Of a DNA stretch of 64,000 bases, positions 34,970-44,060 are shown piece after piece; within the stretch, counting starts at the first letter, position 1; each line of letters opens with the position of its first letter. A program made the position numbers and the translations under genes. The notes beneath the pieces are model-generated. The model worked only from the letters and a program-made list of their open reading frames with translations, was not told the origin of the DNA and made no database searches. Origin of the DNA: CAWAHD01 sp963781785. Its GTDB lineage: Bacteria > Planctomycetota > Planctomycetia > Isosphaerales > Isosphaeraceae. The stretch is taken from the NCBI GenBank assembly GCA_963781785.1, contig CAWAHD010000001.1:1922001-1986000 (forward strand), written 5' to 3'.

Positions 34970-36866
34970 TCCCAAACCAAGCGTGATTTTAGTTTGCCCC
35001 AGCTTTTTGTTCAGAAAGAACTCGAAAACCTCCCGTGTTTTTGGAATAATGTAGGTGAGAACACGTCCTCACTATTCCAAGACAAGGAGGCTTTCGAGTG
35101 AGTGCTACTCTCCGAAAAAAGCGCGAGGCTCGCAATAAGAGAATCTTCCAGGAACGGCGACGACGAATTAAGAAGCGACTCGCCAATGTGCCTGGACCCG
35201 AGCGGCTTGTACCGATGATGACCGCGACCAATATCCAATACGAACTGGCCGATCGCGTGCAGGGGCTCAGCGCCGGCGGCATCGGCGCCATCCTTCTCTT
35301 GGCTCAAAAGATCGACCTGATCAACGAGATTGACCGCAACCTCCATCTGCTCAAGGTGCATCTTCCCTACCACGAATCCGACCACGTTCTGAACGTTGCC
35401 TTCAATTCCTGCGCCGGCGGCCACCGCATCGAGCACATCGAGCTGCGACGCAACGACGAAGTCTATCTCAACGCCTTGGGAGCCGAGCGCATCCCCGACC
35501 CCACCACTGCCGGGGACTTCTGCCGCCGCTTCCGTGAGTCCGATGTCATGACCTTGATGGACGCCATTAATCAAGCCCGCCTGCGAGTCTGGGCCCAGCA
35601 GCCACCTGCGTTCTTCGAGGAAGCGACCCTGGATGCCGATGGCACCATCGTGCCGACCGATGCCGAGTGTAAGCAAGGGGCAGACTTTGCCTACGACGGT
35701 CAGTACGGTTACCATCCGCTCTTGATCTCGCTGGCCAATACCGCCGAACCACTGTTCCTGTTCAATCGCAGTGGCAACCGCCCCTCGCAGGAACGGGCCG
35801 ACGTGTTTTTGGACAAGGCTGTCACGCTTTGCCTTCAGGCTGGCTTCCGCAAGATCCTGCTGCGGGGAGACACCAAATTCGCTCAGACCAAGCATCTGGA
35901 TCGCTGGGACGCCACGGGCAATATCCGCTTCATCTTCGGGTTCGAGGCCCGCGACTCCCTCAAGGCCAGAGCCGACGAGCTCCCAGCCGACGCGTACAGC
36001 TTTCTGGAACGATCGCCACGGTACCAGATCAAGACTGCTCCCCGCGAAAGGCCCGAGCGGGTCAAACCGGAGATTGTCCGGGAGCGAGGCTACGAGACGA
36101 TTCACCTGCTCGAGGAGATGGTTGCAGAGTTCGACTACCAGCCGGTCGCCTGCAAGAACAGCTATCGCATGATCGTCGTCCGCAAGCGGGTGGGAGTCGA
36201 CGAGGGACAGATGCGGCTGTTCGAGGAATACCGCTACTTCTTTTACATTACCAATGACCGCAAGATGACGGCCGAAGAGGTTGTGTTCTCGGCCAACGAT
36301 CGCTGCGACCAGGAAAACTTGATCGCCCAGCTCAAGAATGGGGTGCATGCGTTGACGGCGCCGGTGGACAACCTGGTGAGCAACTGGGCGTACATGGTGA
36401 TGGGGTCGTTGGCGTGGAGCCTGAAGGCCTGGAGCGCCCTGCTGGTGCCGGTATCGCCTCGGCACCAGGCGAAACACGAGACGGAGAAACGAACGTTGTT
36501 GAGGATGGAGTTCGCGACCTTCTGCGCGGCTTTCATCCAAATGCCGTGTCAGATCGTACGGAGCGGACGACGGTTGATTTACCGATTGCTGTCGTGGAAC
36601 CCGTGGCAAGGGGTGTTCCTCCGGCTGGTGGAGCGGCTGCACAGTTGCTGGTTGTGCTGAGGCGATTGAGGTTTGAAGTCGGGGTCCGGATGCCCCGATC
36701 CGTTTGGGCCGCCGAGTAGAGAAAGGGGAGGGACACATGAGGTAGACAAGCTGCGGGTGAGAAACGGGAGCCACGCCTCCCGAATGTAGAAGGTACGTCT
36801 CTTACTAAAGAATATAATAGAATGATTTGTAATATTGTTGATTAATATATTACGCTTGTTTTGGGA
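34970..36866 (+). mobile_element. IS1380-family insertion sequence, complete
   Basis: 1,897 bp. The inverted ends read TCCCAAACCAAGCGTGATTT on the left and TCCCAAAACAAGCGTAATAT on the right (reverse complement). The target duplication is CTAT (34966-34969 and 36867-36870), proven by the uninterrupted homologue at 22641-23990, where CTAT occurs once. One transposase gene fills most of it. All parts look intact, so it may be active. Confidence 0.93.
35098..36660 (+). CDS. IS1380 family transposase
   Basis: 520 residues from GTG 35098 with an AAGGAGG site upstream. The DDE catalytic elements are visible: TLDADGTIVP (first Asp), LLRGDTKFAQ (second Asp) and NDRCDQENLIAQLKNGVHAL (Glu, in the Y-(2)-R-like signature of IS4/IS1380 families). 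The N-terminal 50 residues are very basic. Length and the RRFRES and QADFAYDGQYGYHP-like segments fit IS1380 transposases. It catalyses cut-and-paste movement of the element at 34970-36866. No frameshift or stop was seen. Confidence 0.93.
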   Translation: MSATLRKKREARNKRIFQERRRRIKKRLANVPGPERLVPMMTATNIQYELADRVQGLSAGGIGAILLLAQKIDLINEIDRNLHLLKVHLPYHESDHVLNVAFNSCAGGHRIEHIELRRNDEVYLNALGAERIPDPTTAGDFCRRFRESDVMTLMDAINQARLRVWAQQPPAFFEEATLDADGTIVPTDAECKQGADFAYDGQYGYHPLLISLANTAEPLFLFNRSGNRPSQERADVFLDKAVTLCLQAGFRKILLRGDTKFAQTKHLDRWDATGNIRFIFGFEARDSLKARADELPADAYSFLERSPRYQIKTAPRERPERVKPEIVRERGYETIHLLEEMVAEFDYQPVACKNSYRMIVVRKRVGVDEGQMRLFEEYRYFFYITNDRKMTAEEVVFSANDRCDQENLIAQLKNGVHALTAPVDNLVSNWAYMVMGSLAWSLKAWSALLVPVSPRHQAKHETEKRTLLRMEFATFCAAFIQMPCQIVRSGRRLIYRLLSWNPWQGVFLRLVERLHSCWLC

Positions 36867-37334
36867 CTATTACTCCGCCATCGATCATCGGCAGATCATT
36901 GAGCGGCCAGCCGGCTTGGTCGCAACGATGAAGACCATCAGGCAGAGGCTGGGCTCGCTCGGCGAGACCGTCCGTGCGCCGAGCGGGGAGCGGGCCATTG
37001 CGATGAGCGGCGCTTTGACAGCCCACGGCGCGGGTATGGTCTTGCGGACTGGCGACATCATCTACTCACTGATTGCGGGTCGCCGACGGACCAAGCGTTG
37101 CACTTGACTGGACCGGCGCTCCGGTTTTTCGAGAGATCACGTTTCTGGCAGCCGGCCCGGCAAGTCAACGCGGTTGTTCCCCAGGCGCGCGTCGGTCACA
37201 TCGACCGAAGCCGTTCTCGTCGCTTGACCCAAACCCGGCCATTCATCTCTCGCGTCGAGCGAATACCCCACTTGCCGGGAACGCGACCCTGACCGTGTTC
37301 CTCGCCAACACTCCACCTCGTCGTCGACGAGGTC

Positions 37335-38267
37335 GTGCCGGTCGCCAGACACCGGTTCCGCGTCCGGGTCTGGCGCCGCGCCGACGCTCAACCCCTCGTG
37401 CTGCTGTTACAGGTCCACGGCGACGTGCCGCCCGACTTGTGCAGCAGTGCGCCTGCCATACTCGTGCTCAGGACGTTTCTGGGCTACCCGGCCGTGATGC
37501 CAGCCTTCTACGAGCTGAGTCGCTGGGCCGGCCAGCTCCAGGCGTTCCGGGTTAGCTACGACACCATCGGCTCTCGCCTGTGCCCGATCCTCATCGATCC
37601 GCGTTACGACCCGCTGGCCGGCAGGCTGGTAAGAATCCGCGTTGCGTCCGACAGGGCTGGCCGTTTTCGCTCAGTCCTGCCGATCACCCGAGTGGGCCGA
37701 GCCGTTCGGTTGTCGGTTGTGGGTTTTTCGAAAGAATGCCCCGAGCATCGCGTGCAAGACTATAAACTGAAGATCGACGCGTGCTGGATTCGTCACGGGG
37801 CGGAATGCGGGTATTTATCTCGTCGGGAAGCAATCGGGTGCTGGTCGATGACACGGAGCGGCTTTTCCGCGATGGCGAGCCCGCGATCTCGGCCGAGCTA
37901 CCTAGCCGATCATCTCTCCCTACGATCCGGGCCGTGCCCGGTCGCGGTGACCCCAGCCCGACGCGCCTCGGGCCACCCGTCACATCGTCTTCGCGTTTGG
38001 CCAAGCACGTCGGCTCGGCACGTCCGTTCGAGCTGCAATTGCAGTGCGTGTCGTATTCATTTTCATTGCGAGCCAGCACGGTCGCTGATTGGTTCGCGCA
38101 GGCGCGCCCTTGCCGGGGCATTCGAGGGATGCGAGACTGATTCCACATATGCCCTGTCTCCGGCGTTTGGCCGCCGTGGTGGACTTGTACACGTGAATTT
38201 GCATGTGACATCGGTAAGGATGGTTTACCGTCATTCGTCGACGCGGCGACAAGGCTGTGACGGTTGA
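37335..38267 (+). CDS. Family C protein, copy 3, with a long non-homologous extension
   Basis: The first 95 residues from GTG 37335 match copies 1 and 2 (VARHRFRVRVWRRADAQPLV, LRTFLGYPAVMPAFYELSRW, SYDTIGSRLCPIL). Similarity ends near 37620. The frame stays open for another 215 codons, but that part is rich in Arg, Ser, Cys and His without any pattern and is probably not a genuine domain. As in copy 1, the ATG of copy 2 is GCC here. The gene is likely a remnant. Confidence 0.4.
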   Translation: MPVARHRFRVRVWRRADAQPLVLLLQVHGDVPPDLCSSAPAILVLRTFLGYPAVMPAFYELSRWAGQLQAFRVSYDTIGSRLCPILIDPRYDPLAGRLVRIRVASDRAGRFRSVLPITRVGRAVRLSVVGFSKECPEHRVQDYKLKIDACWIRHGAECGYLSRREAIGCWSMTRSGFSAMASPRSRPSYLADHLSLRSGPCPVAVTPARRASGHPSHRLRVWPSTSARHVRSSCNCSACRIHFHCEPARSLIGSRRRALAGAFEGCETDSTYALSPAFGRRGGLVHVNLHVTSVRMVYRHSSTRRQGCDG

Positions 38268-38296
38268 TCCAGAACTCGGACTGGGAGGAGTGGCCC
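37620..38296. other. Region without a clear gene
   Basis: Apart from the open tail of the family C frame, nothing here looks like a protein on either strand. A 231-codon frame on the minus strand (37684-38379) has a Ser/Arg/Thr-rich, pattern-free product. A GGAGGAG ribosome site at about 38282-38289 belongs to the next gene. Confidence 0.35.
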
Positions 38297-38608
38297 ATGC
38301 GGGTGTTGTGGACCGCTCTAGGAGGATTGGTTCTCGGGGTTTTCGCCGGCCTGGTCTGGTTCCTCGTGATCCTTTTCATGCCAAGTAACGTCCCGAATAA
38401 TACCGATGGCGGAGCCGCCGGTTACATCATTCTTCTCTTGATCGCTGTGGTATTTGCGACGGTAGGTGGACTGGTCGGCTGCTTGGTCGGTTTGGTCGTT
38501 GGGCTTGTGTACCATCTCGCAGCGGGCGCCGCATCCCTCCGAGCAGACCAGAAGCATGACCCGAAGCGGGCAGGGGGGTACCAGCCGCTCGATGACGCCT
38601 TCGACTGA
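38297..38608 (+). CDS. Small two-helix membrane protein, unknown
   Basis: 103 residues from ATG 38297, chosen for the GGAGGAG site 8 bases upstream. There are two long hydrophobic, Gly/Val-rich helices: LWTALGGLVLGVFAGLVWFL and IILLLIAVVFATVGGLVGCL, the latter running into VGLVVGLVYHL. A hydrophilic tail ends GGYQPLDDAFD. The Gly-zipper-like pattern (GGLVGCLVGLVVG) suggests oligomer packing in the membrane. No family is recognised. The gene is convergent with the LRR gene at 38738. Confidence 0.65.
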   Translation: MRVLWTALGGLVLGVFAGLVWFLVILFMPSNVPNNTDGGAAGYIILLLIAVVFATVGGLVGCLVGLVVGLVYHLAAGAASLRADQKHDPKRAGGYQPLDDAFD

Positions 38609-38737
38609 TTCTGTAAGGGGCAAATTGAACGGGTCATCTCATTGTGACCACCGACAACCCTATTGCCGACCTGCTTGCTGCCCCGCGCAGTCTCGACTGG
38701 GCGGTCGATCGGCTTGCGGCTTCGGAATGGGAGCGGG

Positions 38738-40225
38738 TCACGGGTATCGCTCCCACCAATCCGGCCCGCCATTCCCCAATACGTGGATCTGCAACCCTGG
38801 CCGGGATTTTCGGAGGGCGATCAGATCGGCATTCGTCGTCTGGCTCTCATCGATGACCAGCTCCGCCAGGCTCTTCAACTGCACGAGTTGCCGCAGACCG
38901 GCGGAGGTGACCCGCGTACCGGCGACGTTCAGAATGGTGAGTGACCCGAGCCCGGTGAGGTGCTTCAGGCCGGCATCGCTGACGCGCATGGCGCGGAGGT
39001 TCAAACGGATCAGCGTCGGAATTTTGCCCAGACTCACCAGGCCCGGGTCGGTGATCGGTGTGCCGGCCAGGCGCAGAGTGCGCAAGGAGGCGAGTCCAGC
39101 CAGATGCGTCAGGCCGGCATCCGTGATCGCCGTGCTGGCCAGGTCCAGTTCCCGCAATGACGCCAGTCTCGACAGATGCGGCAACCCGGCATCCGTGATG
39201 TGAGTCGCATCCAGGCCAAGGTGTGTCAAGCGTGTCAGGTTCCGCAGGTGGGCCAGCCCAAGATCGGTGACCGGAGTGTTCCCAAGATACAAGACATTCA
39301 GGCCGGCGAACCGGGCGACCGGTGCGAGCCCGGCATCCGTGATCCGGGTGCCTCCGAGATGCAGGTCCAGAAGCCCGGTCAGGTGCGCGATCGGCGCCAG
39401 GTCGTCGATCTGTGTCCCGCCGATCCAGAGATGGGCCAAGCGTGTCATTCCGCGCAGGTGAGCCAACCCGGTGGAGGTCACCCGGGCATGGTTCTCCAGA
39501 TCCAGGAAGGTGATCTCGGACATGCTCTGGAGATTGACCAGCCCGAGATCGGTGACCTGGCTGCCGCGCGACGCGGGCAATCGCAACACCTTGAGAGCCG
39601 TCAATCCTCTGATGTGGGCGAGATCGGCATCGGTCAGCGTAGGCGTTGTATCGAACCACAGTCGCTCCAGCCCGGTGAAGTTTCTCAGCTTCTTCAGGCT
39701 CGCCGCGGTGAAAGTGGGTCCGGCCTCGCGATCCTCGTCGTTGCCGAATGAGTACGTGGACCCGAAGCTCCGCTCGTCGAGGAAGTGGAGAATCCTCAGG
39801 CGGCCGAGCCGGGCGACGTGGTCCATCACCAGGTCGGGGTCGTCGGGCCCGACCCGGACGAAGTCGAGGTCAAAGAAGTAGTCCCAGTAGTCCCGCCCGG
39901 TGCTGCCGATCCAGTGCAGTATCTTGGTCGCCAACAGATTCTTGGTGGAAGAGCGGGGCTGCCAGTTGTAGACGACCCCTCCTCGGCCGCGCTCGATCGC
40001 CGCGACGGCGTCGCGCTGAATGCGCGCGCCGCGGACAATCCATCCCATGCCGGCCCCCAGAATCAGCACGGCGATCATCAAGGCCCGCACGCTCACCCTG
40101 ACTCGTGGCCGTCGCAACCAAAGATTTGTCTTTAGCGGCTGTTGCACTTGGGCGTCTTGTCTGGAGAATTGATCGACACGACACCGGGGGTTGCTCGCTG
40201 ATTCTATCCAGAGCTGGCGCGCCAT
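38738..40225 (-). CDS. Membrane-anchored LRR protein (family L), long form
   Basis: 495 residues. A basic N-terminal tail (about 40 residues) is followed by the anchor VSVRALMIAVLILGAGMGWI and the family block VRGARIQRDAVAAIERGRGG. A variable segment includes WIGSTGRDYWDYFFDLDFVR. At least twelve 24-residue LRRs of the type LTRLTHLGLDATHITDAGLP follow, ending in SRPGLQIHVLGNG. The N-terminal start is uncertain; a shorter start nearer the helix is possible. It is divergent from the next family L gene at 40553, with 327 bases between them. Confidence 0.87.
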   Translation of the reverse strand: MARQLWIESASNPRCRVDQFSRQDAQVQQPLKTNLWLRRPRVRVSVRALMIAVLILGAGMGWIVRGARIQRDAVAAIERGRGGVVYNWQPRSSTKNLLATKILHWIGSTGRDYWDYFFDLDFVRVGPDDPDLVMDHVARLGRLRILHFLDERSFGSTYSFGNDEDREAGPTFTAASLKKLRNFTGLERLWFDTTPTLTDADLAHIRGLTALKVLRLPASRGSQVTDLGLVNLQSMSEITFLDLENHARVTSTGLAHLRGMTRLAHLWIGGTQIDDLAPIAHLTGLLDLHLGGTRITDAGLAPVARFAGLNVLYLGNTPVTDLGLAHLRNLTRLTHLGLDATHITDAGLPHLSRLASLRELDLASTAITDAGLTHLAGLASLRTLRLAGTPITDPGLVSLGKIPTLIRLNLRAMRVSDAGLKHLTGLGSLTILNVAGTRVTSAGLRQLVQLKSLAELVIDESQTTNADLIALRKSRPGLQIHVLGNGGPDWWERYP

Positions 40226-40552
40226 TCCACCGGCACGGGCAAAGGAACGGGCAGGCAGACCGAGTCTGTTCCGAGAGATGAGCTTGCCGACCGATGCGGA
40301 GGGTGGTCGTCACACAAAGGTGTGGTCCTGGTGCAATGGTCCGTGCGGCGCGTTATCTTTCGAAGGGCGGCCATGAGCCGCACGATGAACATCTGACAAT
40401 CAACAGAGAGGCTGGGCAAGAAGTGTCCGATGTGTAAAGGGTGAATATGCCCATTGCATCAACAAGAACCGAGACGTCGAGAAACGTCTTACGTCAAATC
40501 CGCGGTGTAATGACTGGACTAGAAATCAGACCTGCCGCTCGGGGCAGGAGAG
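40226..40552. other. Divergent promoter region of two LRR genes
   Basis: 327 bases. The right end has the palindrome CCTGCCGCTCGGGGCAGG at about 40530-40547, and its GGCAGGAGAG forms the ribosome site of the gene at 40553. A hairpin there could mask translation. No gene was seen. Confidence 0.4.
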
Positions 40553-41395
40553 ATGCCAGAACAACCTTCGACCGAAACCTGGCGACGTCGGCTCCGGATC
40601 AGCGTGAGGGGGCTTATGGCCTTCGTCCTCCTCGTTGGCGGCGGCCTGGGCTGGGTGATCCACCGCGCCCACGTCCAGCGCGACGCGGTCGCGGCGATCC
40701 GCCGAGTCGGAGGGGAGGCGGCCTACAGCTGGGAATGGTCCAACGGTGCCCCGGTTATCCCGCGATCGAAACCTCCGTGGCCCGACTGGGTGCGTCGCAT
40801 CCTGGGACCCGACTTCCTCGACGCCGTGACCTCCGTCCGCCTGATGGGCCCGCAGTGTGACGACGAGTCACTCCGGGCGGCCTGCCGACTCCCGTGGCTC
40901 GAGGAATTGACCGTGTTGAACTCCAGCGCAACCGACGACGCCGCGGAGGGCATCCGATACCTCACGAACTTGCGGTTGCTCGACTTCCGGTTGAACCCGG
41001 GGATTACCCGCCGGACGCTCCGGCACATCGGGGTGCTGCGCGAGCTGCATACGCTGACGCTGTCCTTCAAGCTCTTTCCTGTCCCGGCGACCGACGAGGA
41101 CATGGCGTTTCTCAGGCGGCTGACCAAGTTGCAGGACCTCAACCTCTACACAGCCAACCTCGATGATGGCTGGCTGGTCTACCTCGAGGGGCTGACGAAT
41201 CTGACGTCCCTCCATCTCACCGAAACTTCGATGACTGCTGAGGGCCTCGACCATCTAAAGGGCCTGTCCAGCCTGACGGCGATTCTCAATCTGCACGGGA
41301 CGGTGTTCACACTGACCGGGCCGAATATGACGAAAGCGGAACTCGCCGAGCGCGGGCAGATGCTCCGTCGAATCAAGCTCATCCGTGGGAAGTGA
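40553..41395 (+). CDS. Membrane-anchored LRR protein (family L)
   Basis: 280 residues. The start MPEQPSTETWRRRLRISVRG precedes the membrane helix (LMAFVLLVGGGLGWVIH) and the family block RAHVQRDAVAAIRRVGGEAA, then WPDWVRRILGPDFLDAVTSV. The LRRs are less regular than in the other members (for example YLTNLRLLDFRLNPGITRRT, LTKLQDLNLYTANLDDGWLV, LTNLTSLHLTETSMTAEGLD). The C-terminus (LTGPNMTKAELAERGQMLRR) leaves the LRR pattern. ATG 40553 follows a good GGAGAG site. Confidence 0.85.
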   Translation: MPEQPSTETWRRRLRISVRGLMAFVLLVGGGLGWVIHRAHVQRDAVAAIRRVGGEAAYSWEWSNGAPVIPRSKPPWPDWVRRILGPDFLDAVTSVRLMGPQCDDESLRAACRLPWLEELTVLNSSATDDAAEGIRYLTNLRLLDFRLNPGITRRTLRHIGVLRELHTLTLSFKLFPVPATDEDMAFLRRLTKLQDLNLYTANLDDGWLVYLEGLTNLTSLHLTETSMTAEGLDHLKGLSSLTAILNLHGTVFTLTGPNMTKAELAERGQMLRRIKLIRGK

Positions 41396-41998
41396 GTGGA
41401 ACGCCTCAACTATAGTTGAAGCTTGTCACTCGGGCCTTGGCCCGGTTGAAAAGCGCGTCGGTTGATCTAGAAACGAGCGTTCAACGAGGCGGTACGTCGG
41501 GCTCACACCGGCCGACCTGACGCCATAAAGCCGGGTCGATGACGCCCGTCGCAGCTCTTAAGGGTCAACTCTGGCCGAGCAAGGTCCGCCGATTCACTTC
41601 GGTCGCCGTCGCTGTGAACATCGGGGATTCCAAAGCCGGCTACGAGTGCATGAGGCCCGAGCGCGAGGCTGATGGTGCCGAGAGCCACTCCGATCGCGGC
41701 CAGGCTCGCTGAGAGGAGAGCGGTTGCCTGTCCGGAACGATCGTGCTCAGGGATACCCATCGGCGTGCGCCGCGTGCCGGAGAAGTCGGTCCGCATGAAT
41801 CCCCACTCAATCTGAATAAGAAAGGCAGGAATAGCCCCGGGACGCGATGGCGCACTGGAAACCGCAGCAAAATCTTCGCTTCCTTCGTTTGCTTCTGTTC
41901 CAAGATCAGACCTGCACCACGCCCGCGATTCGCCCCGCTGCCAATACGACTTGAACAGAAGAAAACGAAGACCACGAAGAACAAGATACAGCAGCCTC
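41396..41998. other. Region with at most one doubtful small gene
   Basis: 600 bases after the LRR gene. The only protein-like stretch is on the minus strand at 41503-41760 (listed separately). The part at about 41860-41990 has a mixed composition, with AAGAAAACGAAGACCACGAA typical of planctomycete intergenic DNA. Confidence 0.35.
41503..41760 (-). CDS. Doubtful small membrane protein
   Basis: 85 residues from ATG 41760. One long hydrophobic segment (ATALLSASLAAIGVALGTIS, continuing LALGPHALVAGFGIP) follows a short hydrophilic start (MGIPEHDRSGQ). The tail is charged. No ribosome binding site and no known family. It is listed because the hydrophobic stretch is unlikely by chance. Confidence 0.3.
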   Translation of the reverse strand: MGIPEHDRSGQATALLSASLAAIGVALGTISLALGPHALVAGFGIPDVHSDGDRSESADLARPELTLKSCDGRHRPGFMASGRPV

Positions 41999-42172
41999 AT
42001 GCAGCATCGGTTGACGCGACTGATCGGCCAATCCTTTGTGAAAGCACAGGCAATCGCTCCGGGAACGCTCAGGCTAGGTTTCTCAAATAACTGGATCATC
42101 GAAATTGTCGACGACGCCCCAAAGTACGAATCCTACCAGATCGCTTTTGGGAATCAGTGGATCGTTGTGTGA
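41999..42172 (+). CDS. Small conserved-looking protein, possible fragment
   Basis: 57 residues from ATG 41999: MQHRLTRLIGQSFVKAQAIA, GTLRLGFSNNWIIEIVDDAP, then YESYQIAFGNQWIVV. The alternating beta-strand pattern with 'L.F..nw.i.i.Dda..YESy.i' and a final 'ivV' resembles small immunity-type or DUF6188-like beta proteins from memory. The short length suggests a complete small protein or the end of a longer one. No upstream partner gene is visible. Confidence 0.5.
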   Translation: MQHRLTRLIGQSFVKAQAIAPGTLRLGFSNNWIIEIVDDAPKYESYQIAFGNQWIVV

Positions 42173-42355
42173 TTCGTGTCCGATTTGGGCTTGATTGCGG
42201 TCTACGCCTTGAACTTCTCGCGCCGTTCGGCGGCCTTCTCCGGTTTCCGCCGAGCCTCGTCAAGCTTCACGATGCGCTCGATCACGTTGCCGCGGCGCTC
42301 AACGAGCACGGGCTCTGCACCGTCGACATAACTCGCGTTTCGGGCCCGTGTCTGA

Positions 42356-43582
42356 CTACTTCTTCTCCGCGCCGGTGCCACCAAGAATGGTGCGGACATC
42401 GACGTGATCCCACTTGCCGGTCTTGCCGGTGAACGTGTAGATGTGGCCATCGCTCTCGATCGTGATGGTTCCCGCTCCGACAGAGGGCGCGGCCAGGGAC
42501 CCTTCGGGCAGCTCCACGACGTCCCAGCGCTGCGCTTCGACACCGTAGGCGTAGACATCTCGGCCGAGTTTGTAAACGACGACTCCGGACTCGACGATCG
42601 GCACCGCCTGTCCGTCGATCGGTTTGCGCAGCATTTGTGCGTGCCAGGTACCGCTGGCGGTGTCGGCGACGGCGATCCGCGTCACCTTCGGTCCTTTCAA
42701 CATGAGCGCCGCAAGGTTCTCGGCGAGGATGGGAGTGACCTCCAGCGGTCCGTCTTTCGACCCCGAAAGCTCGAGCGACTCGGACTTCTTTGTGTCAAAG
42801 TTGTAAAGCGTGACCCGGTCCCCCTTGGGCGAGATCACGATGATCGAGCTGCCCTGGCGGAAATAACGCGGCGGGCTCGGTTCCTCGCCCGATGCGGGTG
42901 GTCCGGCGTCTGTCGAGGTGCTGAGGGCCGCCGCTCCCGCCTTGGCGGGATTCTCCTGCCGATCATCGTCCGAGAAGGTAATCGCCCGCAGCTTGACCGG
43001 CGCCAGGGTCAGCGACCCGAATTCGAGCTCAAGGCTGAAGTCGCTGGGAATGTGAATCGTCCCGATGATCTCCTGATCCGTCGTGGTGATCACCTTCCCT
43101 CGGGTGAGCACCGCGGCGCCTGTCCGGCTACTCGCGTCGGCCAGAAATGCCAGGCCCCCACCGCCACCGCGACCGGCGCGGAGCATCGCCGCTTGATTCT
43201 GGAGTCCCTGGCGGAAGGCGACCTCTTGCTCGCCACCGCCAGCTTCGCCGTTGCGATCCTTCTCGGCTGCGTTGACCGGTTTCAAGAACCGGATCATCTT
43301 GATCTTGCCGGGCGTGATCGCATACTGGCCGAGGTCGCCGTCAACGACGACCGGCCTGAGGTCGATCTTGCCGGTGAGGAGTTGACCGCCCTCCATCTCG
43401 ACCCGGGCAGATCGCAGCACCTCTGTGAAGCCAGCGCCGGCAAGACGACCGCCCTGCATTATCCTCCTGGTCGCCCCTGGCGCGGCCCCACCACCCATGC
43501 CACCCATGGCCCCGAACTGGGCGAGGCACGGCGAAGGTGCGAGGATCACGGCCACGGCAGCGAGCCATCGTGTTCGATTCAT
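42356..43582 (-). CDS. Secreted protein, unknown, planctomycete type
   Basis: 408 residues with signal peptide MNRTRWLAAVAVILAPSPCLA-QF. A Gly/Met-rich segment (GAMGGMGGGAAPGA) follows, then beta-rich domains: SARVEMEGGQLLTGKIDLRP, TTDQEIIGTIHIPSDFSLEL and FGSLTLAPVKLRAITFSDDD. The C-terminal part looks like a beta-propeller or repeat of unknown kind (YKLGRDVYAYGVEAQRWDVV, IESDGHIYTFTGKTGKWDHV, resembling WD-like or Kelch-like strands). No catalytic motif. It lies alone, leftward, with divergent neighbours. On the same strand, 42202-42330 downstream has a charged helical frame (VERRGNVIERIVKLDEARRK) that may be a small gene or scrap. Confidence 0.75.
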   Translation of the reverse strand: MNRTRWLAAVAVILAPSPCLAQFGAMGGMGGGAAPGATRRIMQGGRLAGAGFTEVLRSARVEMEGGQLLTGKIDLRPVVVDGDLGQYAITPGKIKMIRFLKPVNAAEKDRNGEAGGGEQEVAFRQGLQNQAAMLRAGRGGGGGLAFLADASSRTGAAVLTRGKVITTTDQEIIGTIHIPSDFSLELEFGSLTLAPVKLRAITFSDDDRQENPAKAGAAALSTSTDAGPPASGEEPSPPRYFRQGSSIIVISPKGDRVTLYNFDTKKSESLELSGSKDGPLEVTPILAENLAALMLKGPKVTRIAVADTASGTWHAQMLRKPIDGQAVPIVESGVVVYKLGRDVYAYGVEAQRWDVVELPEGSLAAPSVGAGTITIESDGHIYTFTGKTGKWDHVDVRTILGGTGAEKK

Positions 43583-44060
43583 GACGGCCTCCTTCTGGAA
43601 TTTCAGGGGTCAGACTCAGTTGGGCGCGGGTGTCACGATAACATCACGATCGCCCCCGAGGGCCGCTCGGCAGGAGTCGCGGGACGCGGTCTTTATTCAT
43701 GGAGCACGCGACAAGCCGCCTGCCAGTGCCCTCACCCACCACATCCTGGTTGCTCTGATCGTTGGCGGTGAGCGGCTGCCTACGACTATTGTCCTGCGTA
43801 CAGCAACGGCCGCCAAGCCCCCGGCGATCGAGGCGAGATCCTGAATGAGCTTCGCGACCGATGTCCAGGTTGGTTGTGGCGCGGAGGCGTACTCCTGGTG
43901 CGGTCATCCGGGCGGCGCGGTATCCTCAGAGGATCCGTAGCGTTCGAACGAGGATTGGAGACCTTCGGTCGCGCCCGCGGCGGGGTCGGCGGGCCCACGG
44001 CCGGAGGCGGGGGAGTCGCGCCCAACAACCGGGAAAAGCCTAACGGGAGAACGATCGGCG
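43583..44060. other. Intergenic region
   Basis: 478 bases between divergent genes. It includes GGCCCACGGCCGGAGGCGGG and GTCGCGCCCAACAACC (about 43995-44032), similar to the G+C-rich centre between the hairpins at 29726-29829. No gene was seen. Confidence 0.35.

Larger units (their letters stand above)
34580..37107 (+). pseudogene. Family B gene split by the IS1380-type element
   Basis: The 5' part (34580-34969) begins MAQIVFVATDDDLQVVWEMI and is almost identical to the intact gene at 22879 until SDYPYY. The rest resumes at 36867 (YYSAIDHRQIIERPAGLVAT). An extra base near the end (GCGGGGAGCGGG against GCGGGCGCGGG) also shifts the last codons, so the reading frame would run to 37107. The gene is inactive, while the copy at 22879 is whole. 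Confidence 0.85.
34345..37600 (+). repeat. Segmental duplication, copy 2, interrupted by an IS
   Basis: Corresponds to 22641-23990 at near identity. It contains the split family B gene, the spacer and the family C gene, with the 1,897-bp insertion sequence inside. Confidence 0.85.

Noticed and set aside
37684..38379. 231-codon minus-strand gene
   Set aside because: The composition is Ser/Thr/Arg-rich with no fold pattern, no ribosome site, and it overlaps the well-supported start of the gene at 38297.
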